From the NCBI GenBank assembly GCA_958510825.1, contig OY294048.1:35801026-35865025 (forward strand): a stretch of 64,000 bases of DNA, written 5' to 3'. The translations under genes were made by a program, and so were the position numbers. Positions 53,820 to 63,533 of this stretch are shown one piece after another. This DNA comes from Brachypterus glaber (taxonomy: Eukaryota > Arthropoda > Insecta > Coleoptera > Kateretidae). Below the pieces are notes generated by a model. That model saw nothing but the letters and a program-made list of their open reading frames with translations. It made no database searches and was not told the DNA's origin. The first letter of the stretch is position 1. Every line of letters starts with the position of its first letter.

Positions 53820-54800
53820 ATTTCAATAATTTTCAAAATTTTGGGAAAGCCTCGTATCAGTGTAAATAATTTCAAAAATGCGTATTTTTGCGTTTTATGA
53901 AGTTTTATGTCGATATAAATCAATTTCAAGCAAAAAAAAAATTGTCGGTCGATTGGTCGTTCTGTCCGGGAAATTTTATGGGCACGATAACTTAAGAACC
54001 CTTTAAGATAGATACTTGAAATTTGGCATACAGGTATTTTACCAAAAGTTCTCGCTAGAAACTGTTTTTGGTAAACATTGGGGTAGGACAAGGGGGCAAA
54101 TACCATATTTTTTCACAAAAAATTAAAAATTTCTATATGGGGGTTTTTGATGTTGCTGAAATTGAATATGATAATAACATTTTTCTAAATCCACCCCCAC
54201 GGGGGTAAGGGGGTAAATATTTTTAAATGTTTCTAAATTTTCGTCAAAATTGGTATAGGGGTTTTCGTACAAAACTGAATCTGATAATACATTTTTCTCA
54301 ATAAACTGCACCCCCTAAGGGGCAGGGGTTAGTTTTAGTGAAAATTGGTATATTGGGAGTTTTGAGGTTGCTGAAAGTGAATCTGATCTGATAAAAAATC
54401 TTACTTTACCCCCCGATCGGGGGATTGATATATTGGGGTTTTTGAGGTCGCTAAAACTGAATCTTACAATAAATTAGTTCTAAATGCACCCCCTGAGGGA
54501 CGGGGGTAGTTTTCTTGAAATTGATATATTGGGGTTTTTGAGATCGCTAAAACTGAATCTTAAAATTAAAATTTTCTAAATCCACCCACTGAGGGCGGAA
54601 GGTAGTTTATTTTTAAAATTAATATTTTGGGGTTTTTGAGGTCGCTAAAACTGAATCTTTGTTCTTTTTTTTTCTAAATCCACCCCCTGAGGGGCGGGGG
54701 ATAGTTTTCGTGAAAATTTGTATATTGGGGTTTTTGACGTTGCTGAAAGTGAATCTGATAATAAAAATCCATTTCAAGCGCGGGGAGTGTATAGCTGGGC
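53820..54800. repeat. Minisatellite-bearing repeat G upstream of MMADHC
   Basis: The left part holds ATTGTCGGTCGATTGGTCGT and GGCACGATAACTTAAGAACC, also typical of repeat D. Then six to seven copies of a 75-115 bp unit (TATTGGGGTTTTTGAGGTCG, CTGAATCT, TAAATCCACCCCCTGAGG) and the terminus TTTCAAGCGCGGGGAGTG ... GCTGGGCAGTGTATTC. No gene. Confidence 0.7.
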
Positions 54801-55089
54801 AGTGTATTCTTACGGCTTACAGCTCTACATACAGGGTGGACGTTTAGATATTAAACAAGTTTAAAGCGGGATCATTATGTGGCAATGGCTTAAGGCATTG
54901 CCTTAATTAAGGGTTTGCCCATTGGAGAATTATTATTAATATTAATTACAACAGTAAGCGGCATAGCCGATGAGACTGTGTCCCTAACAAATAAATAAAA
55001 TAATACAATAACATTTTAAAATTGATAATAAATTATATTTTTCTTTGGACCACAGTTCAGTTTTGTGAACTATGCTTTGGACAATAAAA
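54801..55089. other. Intergenic, nothing recognised
   Basis: AT-rich DNA between repeats upstream of the CRAL-TRIO gene. A short GCGGCATAGCCGATGAGAC stretch is not placed. Confidence 0.4.
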
Positions 55090-55500
55090 AATACTGCTGC
55101 CAACAAAAGAATTATTAATTTTTCTTAAAAAAAAAAACAAAGAGAACTTTTTTTTTTAATTTTAGTTACTCGAAAAAAAAAAAACTTTTTTGAGAATAGT
55201 TTTTATCCCCTTTAAGGGTAATACCCCACCCCTATTTTCACCAAAAAAAATCCTAGCCTAGACCTTTTCAAAAGGAGTCTATGGTTCAAAGAAGTCTTTA
55301 TAATGCTATAGCTCAAATTGTTCTCGAGTTACAATGTCATATGTAGTCACAAATTTCCCGGACAAACAGACAAACGGACACAGATTTTTTTAACACTTAT
55401 GTTTTTTAGATATAAAATCGAGAAATGTAAAAAAGCAAGAATTGCTTTTACTAACGCAAGACTCTCCTCGTGAAAAGTAAAACTGCTGGACACCTTATAT
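55090..55500 (-). repeat. Dispersed repeat D, inverted copy
   Basis: Begins ACTGCTGCCAACAAAAGAAT and ends near ACTAACGCAAGACTCTCC, the reverse order of the 42020-42490 copy. Between them are AGTTACAATGTCATATGTAG and CCCGGACAAACAGACAAACG. Confidence 0.65.
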
Positions 55501-55504
55501 TCAT

Positions 55505-55800
55505 TAAAAAATACACTGCCCAGTAAAACGGCTTTCGCAATTTTTACCTCTGCGCGTGAAATGAATTTTTTTATTAGGTACCAGATTAATTAAGTGAATT
55601 CACTTTCAACAACCTCAAAAACCCAAATATACCAATTTCCACGAAAACTACCCCCTGTCCAGTTAGGGGGTGGATTTAGAAAAAAAATCAGTTTAAGCTA
55701 CCTCAAAAACCCCTTTATACCAATTTTCAAAAAAACTGCAGATTCAGTTTGTAAACATTTAAAAATAATCACCCCCATCCCCTGAGGAGTCCGCACGTCG
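55505..55800 (-). repeat. Repeat G, inverted partial copy
   Basis: Starts with the inverted terminus AAAATACACTGCCCAGTAAA, then CGCGTGAAATGA and about two units of the minisatellite (CAACCTCAAAAACCCAAATA, CCACGAAAACTACCCCCTGT). Confidence 0.65.
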
Positions 55801-56266
55801 TGCATCTTTTGTGCGACGCACCATTGCTATCTGGGTCTTCACCGTGAAGACTTCACCGCTTATTCTGAAATAGTAATCACAACGCTGTATCTCGCATCAA
55901 ACTTAAACTTTCGAATTTATTTGTTTACTTACTATCGTGTCCTCAAAACAAAAAAATATTCATTCAAAAAATTCCTATTGAGCAAGGTAGTTATCCCTTG
56001 TATATATAATTTTTTTGATTGAATAATTTTTGATTTTTTTTAGAATTTATTGATTTGCAATAGGTACATCATTTAATTAACATAAAAATTATTAAAATTT
56101 AATAGGTACCTACCTAATATTAAGTATAAGTTTTATTAAAGAAAGTTAGCAATTATATGCTGTGAAAGTGGAACGAAATTGATAGGAAAGAATTACTAAA
56201 GAATTGCATTCGCGTATTGCACTTAAAAGACAAGCTAGTAAATTCGTTTAGTGAAAATTAGTGACC
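55801..56266. other. Upstream region of the CRAL-TRIO gene
   Basis: No gene. Holds the probable promoter and 5' untranslated region; no clear TATA box or initiator can be assigned by eye in this AT-rich sequence. Confidence 0.4.
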
Positions 56267-56357
56267 ATGAGCCCAAAATCGGAAAAAGATATTTCTGGAG
56301 ATATAAATGCGTTAAGGATTTGGTTGGCAAAAAATCCACATTTGCCGCAAAAAATTG
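56267..56357 (+). CDS. CRAL-TRIO gene exon 1
   Basis: ATG then SPKSEKDISGDINALRIWL, 30 codons plus one base, ending at GGTGAGT. INALRIWLAKNPHLPQ fits the first helix that precedes the CRAL-TRIO-N domain. A GTG two codons upstream is open but the ATG is the credible start. A dispersed repeat begins about 40 bases beyond the donor. Confidence 0.87.
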
Positions 56358-59300
56358 GTGAGTTATTTCTATTCAAAATAAAAAATACTACAGAATGCTG
56401 CCAACAAAATAATATTTTCCCTATTGTTAAAAAAAAAAAACAATTTTTTTCAACATTTTTTTTTATTTATTTTTTGTTTTAGGGGCTGTTCAAAGTGACG
56501 TCACCTCCATGGGGGGGAGGGAGGGTTGATTAAAAGGTGACAAAAAGTGACAAAGGGGGGATGGGGGTCTGGCCAAAAGTGACGTCATCTTAAAAAAAAT
56601 CGTGTAGGATGTTTAAACAATTTTAGTGAAAATACTTTTAGAAAGAATTATAGAATTTTTATAAAAACAACTACTACATAAAAGACTACAGTACATATTA
56701 CTTCAGGCGTCGCTCTACAAAAAAATTGTATTTATTTTTTTGCTATTCCTCACAAAAAGATATTTTTCAACAGCTCTAATGATTTAACCGCCAGAAGCTC
56801 TGGCCTAAATGGGCTGTTCAAACCTAAATTCTACTTAAGATTTTGCTTTATTTGTTGATTTATTATTAGGTTTAAAAGTTTTAAATTAAAATGTATTAAA
56901 CTTTTTATAATTTTTAAGTAAAATGGTTTAATAGTATAGTTCTTTAATCTTTAGTTCCTAGTATATGGAAAATATAATTGACAAAATAAGATCCTGTTTT
57001 TTTGTCTATAGACGCTTTTTTTAATAAAAGAAATTATTATTATTAGTCCATATCTATGGAGAATATAACTGCCTAAATGAGAACCTAATTTTTTGTCCTT
57101 AGACGACTTTTTTAATAAAATAAAATATTAAGCATATCATTATAAATAATAAATAATTTTTTAGTATATATTTGATATGCTTAGGGGGCACAATGGAGAC
57201 AGGGGGACAAGGGAGGGCATTTTTTTAAATGGAAAGGGGGTCGCGTGATACATCAATTCAAAGTTTATAAAATTATCTATTCAACTATATACTTTTAAAC
57301 TATTTTAGATTTTAAGCTTTCACGGCCATTAAGATATAAAGAACTTTCACTTTCGGGTTTAGACCGTGTTAATGGATTTTCACTTTCCGACGTTTTGTCT
57401 CTAGTAGTAAGAGACAAAACGTCGGAAAGTGAAAATCCATTAACACGGTCTAAACCCGAAAGTGAAAGTTCTTTATACTTTTAAACTTTTTAAACCTTTT
57501 TTAAGGTTTTCATTTTTCAATTTTTTTNNNNNNNNNNNNNNNNNNNNNNNNNNNNNNNNNNNNNNNNNNNNNNNNNNNNNNNNNNNNNNNNNNNNNNNNN
57601 NNNNNNNNNNNNNNNNNNNNNNNNNNNNNNNNNNNNNNNNNNNNNNNNNNNNNNNNNNNNNNNNNNNNNNNNNNNNNNNNNNNNNNNNNNNNNNNNNNNN
57701 NNNNNNNNNNNNNNNNNNNNNNNNNNNAGCAAAGATGTCTTAAATACGATGTAAGTTAACTAAATTTAGTCCTCTAGTTAACTAAGTTTAGTCCTCTGAT
57801 TAACTAAATTTAGTTCTCTACCCTGGTAGAAAAGTACATAAATCTAACTTAACATAACATTAGATTAGTGATATTTTTATGTTTAGTCTCAAACGTTATA
57901 CAAAAACGTTGTAAAATATATAAATCTTACCTTAAAAACTAACTTTTGACAAAAACGTTATAAAATATATAAATCTAACCTTAAAAACTAACGTTTGACA
58001 AAAATAAAATATAAAATACATAAATCTAACGTTAGTTTCCCAACTAAATTCTAACCTTTTCCTAACCTTATTCTAACTTTAAATATTTTTTAAATTTCCA
58101 TTATTAATGCGTAAGCTATAGTAGAAAATACTCATCTCAGACCGCTATGTGCCTAGGTTTGGTAATTATTTATTATTTCTATAATAAGTTTAAAAAAACA
58201 TCCCCCAAAAGTCAAAATTATAGTAAGTCTGGCAACGCCGTATTAGAATTGAAAAAATATTTTAAGATTCTGAATGTATAAATAAATATTAACTAACTAA
58301 ATATAAAGTTTTTCTGAGAGGTAAACGTATTTATCGAAGTATAACAGCATATTACACGAAAAATATTTAGGGCCACCTAAAAAGATGGCCATTTTATTAA
58401 TAAATGTAACGAAATTATGTTTAAAAATATTATGATTGCTAAAATATATTAAGATTTATTTTTATGAATAAATTTGTCTCCTGCCATTTTATGATGCAGG
58501 TAGAAATTTCCTAGTTGGTCTGGCCCCCTCCGAAAGTTAAAAATTAAACGTACTTATAACGTATTTGTAACTTAAAAATCTAACGTTAGATTAATGTTTG
58601 TAACTGTAACGTTAAAAAGCGGGACATTTGTACATATTTTATAACGTACTTTTATACAGTTTTCTAACATTAGAAAAACGTTATTCTAATGTTAAATTTC
58701 TACTAGGGTAGTTAACTAAATATAGTCCTCAACTAAATATAGTTCCCCACCTTGTGGCGTTGGCTACGGTTATAGCATATGCCCTAGTAGAAATTTAACG
58801 TTAGAATAACGTTTTTCTAACGTTAGAAAACTGTATAAAAGTACGTTATAAAATATGTGCATATGTTCCGCTTTTTAACGTTAGAATCAAACTTTAGTTA
58901 CAAACGTTAATCTAACGTTAGATTTTTAATTTAGAAATACGTTATAAGTACGTTTAGTTTCTAACTTTCGGAGGGGGCGTGGCCAACTAGGAAATTTCTA
59001 CCTGCATCATAAAATGGCAGCTGGAGACAAATGTATTCATATAAATAAATCTTAATATATTTTAGCAATCATAATATTTTTAAACATAATTTCGTTACAT
59101 TTATTTATAAAATAACCATCTTTTTAGGTGGCCCTAAATATTTTTCGTGTAATATGCTGTTATACTTCGATAAATACGTTTACCTCTCAGAAAAACTTTA
59201 TATTTAGTTAGTTAATATTTATTTATACATTCAGAATCTTAAAATATTTTTTCAATTCTAATACGGCGTTGCCAGACTTACTATAATTTTGACTTTTGGG

Positions 59301-62288
59301 GGATATTTTTTTAAACTTTTTATAGAAATAATAAGTAATTATCAAACCTAGGCACATAGCTGTCTGAAATGAGTAATTTCTACTATAGCTTACGTATTAT
59401 ATATGGAAATTTAAAAAATATTTAAAGTTAGAATAAGGTTAGAAAAAGGTTTGGAATTTAGTTGGGAAACTAACGTTAGATTTATATATTTTATAACGTT
59501 CTTGTATAACGTTTGAGACTAAGCATAAAAATGTCACTAATCTAATGTTATGTTAAGTTAGATTTGTGTACTTCTACCAGGGTGGTTTCTACTGCAGTCA
59601 ATAAATTATACTCATAATTTTCTTTTTTAGTGATATGATCCCTCTTCCCAAACTTACAAAGGACAATAATAAACTATTCATCTACAGATTAACAAACAGT
59701 GATCCCGATAGTCATACATTTTTAAATTCTCTGAAAACATTCTACATGATGGCAGATGCCCGAATGGCTGTGGATACAGATTTTTCAGAAGGCGAAATTC
59801 CCATTTTTGATATGACCAATTACACTTTGAAGCATGCGACAAAAGTGCAATTACCGATAGTTAAGAAGTACATGGTATACTCGCAGGTACTTATTAAAAT
59901 TTATAACTCTTAAAAAAAATATACAATTATTAAAACTACCTCTCATGAATTTTTGTACGGAAATTCTAAAACCGCATGAATCCTGAGGAAGTCCATAAGA
60001 AACTTCATTAGAAATTTAAAACGTAATGTATTATGAGAAAACAAATGGGTTTTTATTCCCACATCTGGATTTCCAGATGTACCACATGAAATCGGATGAA
60101 AGTTCGTGGGAAACCAAAGTAAATGTTACAGTTTTAAGGGCAAAACAAGCCGTGAGGATATGTAATGCTACGCATTCCATTATATACTATTCACAAATAA
60201 CGCAACTTCAAAAAAAAAATTACATTTTTTTTTATTTTTTTGAAGTTGCGTTATTTAAAATGCAATATACCATCCACTGTGAATAGTATATAATGGAAAG
60301 TGTAGCATTACATATCTTCACGGCCTGTTTTGTCTTAAAAGCTGTAACAATGTAAGAAGTTTAATTAAACAATACAAATACCTCGTTATAACTTTGTTTG
60401 AGTTGGGCGGGGGTCAAAAAATGTTCAAGTAACCTGAAATTTGGTATGCAAGCATACTTTTTCAATTGAAAGAACATATGAGGGGTTCATATGAAAAAAT
60501 AGAAAAAAAGTGTTTTTTTTGCAATGCCCTACTGAACTCGTTTAAAAGTTAAGAAGGGTGGATCTTTTAGACCGCACTGTATACAGAATTAAAAACACTA
60601 GCACAAAATGTTTAGTTCCCGAATAGTTTTTGAAATTTAAAAACAATTTTCCGTCGTTTTTAAAGGTTTTTTAATTTTAATTTTAGGAAGCCCATCCAGT
60701 CAAGCTAAAACAAATTCACTTAGTCAATGCACCATCATATTGCGAGAAAATAATGTCAGTATTTAAGCCATTTATGAAGAGTGAAGTAACACAAATGGTA
60801 GGTAAAAATTAATTTGTGCCGAAAACGACGTGACCCTACGTAGATGAATGTGATTTAATATAAAATTATATTGTTAGAAATTAAATAGGTACATATTTAT
60901 AACAGAAAAATATTTTATTGTTAGATAAAATATATTCACGTACGATAGCGCATATATTGATATAAACAGATATTAATATTACACAGGGTGATCAATAACT
61001 GCCATGCCAAAATTTAAGAGGTGATTCTGCATCCAAAAATATCAAAAAAAAGTTCCGCAAATGAGCTCTAAGGGAGCTGCAGCCCTTTAAAATTGTAATA
61101 AAAATAAGGTTTTTAATTAATAACTCTGGTACCCTGCCTGACTCCATTTCCTTTGATGATGCCGCAAAACAAGCAGCATAAGACATAAGCGTGCGATCGT
61201 ATTATTATTTTTACAAAAAAAAATTATGTCAAAGATAAAAAGTCGTATTTTTCTACTAATATTTGATCCAAAATGAATAGATTTAATGACCTTCCAATTA
61301 ATAAAAACTAAAACAAAAATTTATTTAAAATGAGAAAAGCTGTCAAAATTTGACAAAAACTTAAGATAATACACAGAATTTAATGAAGAATTCGGATATG
61401 TAAAAATAAACGGGGTGTTCCATTTAAAAATCAAAAGTAAGGATCGTTTCCGGTTAAACCGGAAGTGACAAAAAATACTTTGGATGATATAAATTTGATT
61501 TTTTTATCCCTAAGAATAAAAAATTTATAGGGGCGAACCACCTTTGAAAAACACCCAATATGCGCTATCGTACAAAAACTTTTATTTTTTGAGAATTTGC
61601 AAAATCAAGGATAATTATTAAACCTATAGGCACACAGCTGCCTGTAATGAGTATTTTCTTCTAATGGGAAGTAAAATAATATTCAAAGGTTAGATTTATG
61701 TTAATTTCTTACGTTGGAAAAAAGTTAGAATTTAGTCAGGTAACCAAAGTTAGATTTATGTATTTTATAACGTTTTTGTCAAACGTTAGTTTTTAAGTTA
61801 GATTTATATATTTTATAACGTTTTCGTATAACTAATGAAATTTTTATGTTTAGTCTCTAACGTCATGTTAAGTTAGATTTATGCACGTTTTTACCAGGGT
61901 AGGCTTCGAATTCGGACCTATGTTCCTATGCTGGTTTTTCATGTTTTGTGATGTAGAATCATTCCCTATATTTAATGCCAAAAGGCTGCAAACACAGTGT
62001 ACATCTTCAGCTTGTTTTTTATTGCAGTTGCACTTCCACACACCGAACTCTGATACCATCTTTAAATATATTCCTAGAGAATTATTACCTGAAGAATACG
62101 GAGGAACTGTGGGTAAAATCAGCGAGTTTAAAAAAAAATGGGAACAAAATATGATGGAACACAGGGAATATTTAATGGATCCTGAAAGATGGAAAGTGGA
62201 TGAATCAAAAAGACCATACGATAATGATAATCATGGAAAACAACTATTTGGAATACAGGGTTCATTTAGAACTTTAAGCATAGACTAA
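56267..62288 (+). CDS. CRAL-TRIO domain lipid-binding protein, 5 exons, exon 2 mostly in an assembly gap
   Basis: Member of the insect CRAL-TRIO (alpha-tocopherol transfer/retinaldehyde-binding/clavesin-like) family, soluble carriers of hydrophobic ligands. Exons 1, 3, 4 and 5 and the last 23 bases of exon 2 can be joined in frame. Visible: N-terminal helix (INALRIWLAKNPHLPQ), the CRAL-TRIO core (LPLPKLTKD, IYRLTNSDPD and IPIFDMTNYTLKHATK; HLVNAPSYCEKIMSVFKPFM; YIPRELLPEEYGGT), and a C-terminal tail ending GSFRTLSID, usual in insect members. Missing: most of the CRAL-TRIO-N three-helix region, expected from exon 2 and lying at the N gap. A polyadenylation signal follows about 40 bases after the stop. 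Ligand and paralogue cannot be named. Introns 2, 3 and 4 carry large palindromic repeats. Confidence 0.93.
56481..56600. mobile_element. MITE left end, GGGGCTGTTCAAAGTGACG
   Basis: Preceded by TTA, begins GGGGCTGTTCAAAGTGACGT with GTGACAAA-type and G-rich subterminal repeats and a second GTGACGTCAT. The right end could be GGGCTGTTC near 56812, in the wrong orientation for a simple MITE, so the element is incomplete. It lies in intron 1 of the CRAL-TRIO gene. Confidence 0.5.
57175..57527. mobile_element. Fold-back element fragment running into the gap
   Basis: GATATGCTTAGGGGGCACAA, the GGAAAGGGGGTCGCGTGATA block and TTAAGGTTTTCATTTTTCAA match the arm of 5527-6230 and 16440-16570. The hairpin 57335-57477 is inserted in it. 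It is cut off by the N run. Confidence 0.7.
57335..57477. mobile_element. Long perfect hairpin of family F (68-bp arms)
   Basis: Two arms of 68 bases, exact complements, separated by a 7-base loop AGTAGTA. The outer 42-43 bases equal the arms of 33941-34035. It is inserted inside the truncated fold-back element left of the assembly gap. Confidence 0.93.
57528..57727. other. Assembly gap, 200 N
   Basis: A run of exactly 200 undetermined bases, probably a fixed-size placeholder. It is bounded on the left by a fold-back repeat and on the right by CRAL-TRIO exon 2 coding sequence. Confidence 0.99.
57728..57750 (+). CDS. CRAL-TRIO gene exon 2, last 23 bases only
   Basis: Directly after the N run the sequence reads SKDVLNT plus two bases of an Ile codon, then a perfect GTAAGT donor. 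Exon 3 supplies the missing base and continues DMIPLPKLTKD, as expected for the family. The acceptor and the rest of the exon lie inside the gap. Confidence 0.8.
57752..57818 (+). repeat. 22-bp tandem repeat next to the exon 2 donor
   Basis: GTTAACTAAATTTAGTCCTC recurs three times with small changes. Related sequence reappears in the spacer between the large inverted arms at 58710-58745. The first unit overlaps the exon 2 donor GTAAGT. Confidence 0.7.
57820..59583. mobile_element. Giant inverted repeat: two head-to-head elements with ACCCTGGTAGAA ends
   Basis: The left arm 57820-58708 and right arm 58782-59583 are largely complementary and separated by about 73 bases. Each arm has ACCCT-GTAGAA at one end and TTCTAC-AGGGT at the other, so each may be an element of about 0.8-0.9 kb. 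TAACGTTA and AAACGTTA-type motifs recur throughout. No ORF. Lies in intron 2 of the CRAL-TRIO gene. Confidence 0.85.
59631..59886 (+). CDS. CRAL-TRIO gene exon 3 (start of lipid-binding core)
   Basis: Acceptor TTTTTTAG, one base completes Ile, then DMIPLPKLTKDNNKLFIYRL and 65 more residues including DFSEGEIPIFDMTNYTLKHA. The strand IPIFDMTNYT followed by a helix is the hallmark core of the domain. Donor GTACTT after CAG, phase 0. Confidence 0.94.
60125..60348. mobile_element. Palindromic element in intron 3 of the CRAL-TRIO gene
   Basis: GTTACAGTTTTAAGGGCAAA through ATTCCATTATATACTATTCA pairs with its complement at the right, with a few mismatches and a short extra segment in the right arm. 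A related stretch (AAGATATGTAAAGCTAAGCA) is found at 42828-42848. Confidence 0.8.
60687..60797 (+). CDS. CRAL-TRIO gene exon 4
   Basis: Thirty-seven codons: EAHPVKLKQIHLVNAPSYCE, then KIMSVFKPFMKSEVTQM. It contains the conserved P-x-(R/K)-x(2)-x-IH-x-(V/I)NAP strand and the following helix. Boundaries TTTTAG and GTAGGT, phase 0. Confidence 0.95.
60990..61640. other. CRAL-TRIO intron 4, no clear feature
   Basis: AT-rich with a GGGTGATCAATAACTGCCAT start; no exon or transposase recognised. Confidence 0.4.
61645..61903. mobile_element. Partial third copy of the ACCCTGGTAGAA element
   Basis: Matches the outer part of the right arm at 59345-59583 (ATTTTATAACGTTTTTGTCA, TATGTTTAGTCTCTAACGTC, GTTAAGTTAGATTTATGCAC), ending ACCAGGGT. 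It is broken on the inner side and lies about 125 bases before exon 5. Confidence 0.75.
62028..62288 (+). CDS. CRAL-TRIO gene exon 5 (C-terminus and stop)
   Basis: Starts LHFHTPNSDTIFKYIPRELL right after TTGCAG, then PEEYGGTVGKISEF, a Trp/Lys/Glu-rich amphipathic region, and GSFRTLSID before TAA. LP-x-EYGG is the most diagnostic motif of the family. Reading frame upstream of 62028 is intron. Confidence 0.95.
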   Translation: MHFHTPNSDTIFKYIPRELLPEEYGGTVGKISEFKKKWEQNMMEHREYLMDPERWKVDESKRPYDNDNHGKQLFGIQGSFRTLSID

Positions 62289-62325
62289 TAGTATTTTTTC
62301 ATTTTTTTTTTCATTTCATCTGTAT

Positions 62326-62331
62326 AATAAA
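62326..62331 (+). promoter_or_regulatory. Polyadenylation signal AATAAA of the CRAL-TRIO gene
   Basis: AATAAA 38 bases after the stop codon, in a T-rich 3' region; position and strand fit the 3' end of this gene. Confidence 0.6.
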
Positions 62332-63235
62332 TTTTTAAAACATATCTTTTTTAATTAGAAAAGTATTATTTTGGTTTTAAAATCGATCTTCACTATTATG
62401 ATCATTTGTTTTGCACTTTCGGACAGACCTAGTACGGATTTCAATCCCGAAACGGGATCTCGAAACTTCGGGATATTAAAAAGATTTGTTTTGTTTGGGG
62501 CTTCCGAAAAATCCCAAGAGGTTTCTGTAATATTTTGGAATTAATTTAAGAACTTTGCGGATTTAAAAGCCTCTTTTATTATAATATAGTATAATAGTAT
62601 ATTATACTATTTTATTATGCAGAAAAAAAAGAAAAATGTTGTCCAAAATCAAAAAAAATTGTACCAAAGTGTTATATGCAATTCTATCATTCTAAAGGAC
62701 TTTCCGTCCGTCTGTCACATTTTCTTGTCCACGCGAAAACCCAAGAAACAGCTGATCGGCTTCAAATTTGCAGGATCCTAGGAAAAATCAATCTTGGTAA
62801 GGACTTTAAGCCTATTTAAAAGAAAAGAAGCCCCCCAAAAATAGGAATGTTATAGAGGGCTAAACATAAAAAAAATCGAAAATAGTGGAAGAAATTTTCA
62901 GATCAACTTTATTATTTCAGGAAAAAAATACTTTTATTAAAAAGATCAACCCTAACAAATTAAAAAAAAAATCCCCCTTGAAAACAAAAAAGTTATAGAG
63001 GGCTATTAAAAACAAATAAGGAAATATGCTACCCACGTTATTTTTTCAGGAAAAATTACCTTAAGTCTTACTTAAGGTCGTCGCAACTATTTCATCGTTT
63101 TGATTTGAATAAAGTGATATCGTATACGATTTTCTAGGAGCTGTTTAATTTACATAATTATATTTTTTAATCTTTATATTGAAAATTCAAATCTAGGGCA
63201 AATTGGCAAACGCCAACAAGTCGGTTGAATGCGCT
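62332..63235. other. Downstream of the CRAL-TRIO gene, repeat traces only
   Basis: At about 62700-62770 a TTCCGTCCGTCTGTCACATT / CCAAGAAACAGCTGATCGGC block recalls repeat D. No gene. Confidence 0.4.
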
Positions 63236-63478
63236 GGGCATAAATTCACGTGATAAGTCGGCATCATGTAAAACATCGTCGTTATTATATAACACCTATT
63301 CGTGGTGTCAAATACTCTCGTTCCAAATCCATATTTATCCTCACAAACCTCAACATCATCAAAAAGAATTCAGCCATGTGCACATGAACATCGATCAGCA
63401 ACAAACCCAAGGTTAGTGAAATCCCTATTTATACATTCTACCCTTATTTACAACCCCATAAGCAGCCCACTATACAAC
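63236..63478 (+). repeat. Dispersed repeat C, copy 2 (SINE-sized)
   Basis: Second, moderately diverged copy of the 18546-18790 repeat in the same orientation, downstream of the CRAL-TRIO gene. Similarity stops at corresponding points on both sides. Confidence 0.65.
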
Positions 63479-63533
63479 TTTTTTCCTCGAGAAAAAAGTT
63501 TATGACTTAAAAAAAGGTCCTCGCCTTTTCCTG

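Noticed and set aside
57462..57743. Open frame across the N run
   Set aside because: It exists only because unknown bases cannot contain stops.
60026..60286. Plus-strand frame of 86 codons within the CRAL-TRIO gene
   Set aside because: Overlaps a palindromic repeat in the intron; no family similarity, and exons 3 and 4 join cleanly without it.
61881..62027. N-terminal extension of CRAL-TRIO exon 5
   Set aside because: Open by chance; it lies before the TTGCAG acceptor and contains no conserved sequence.
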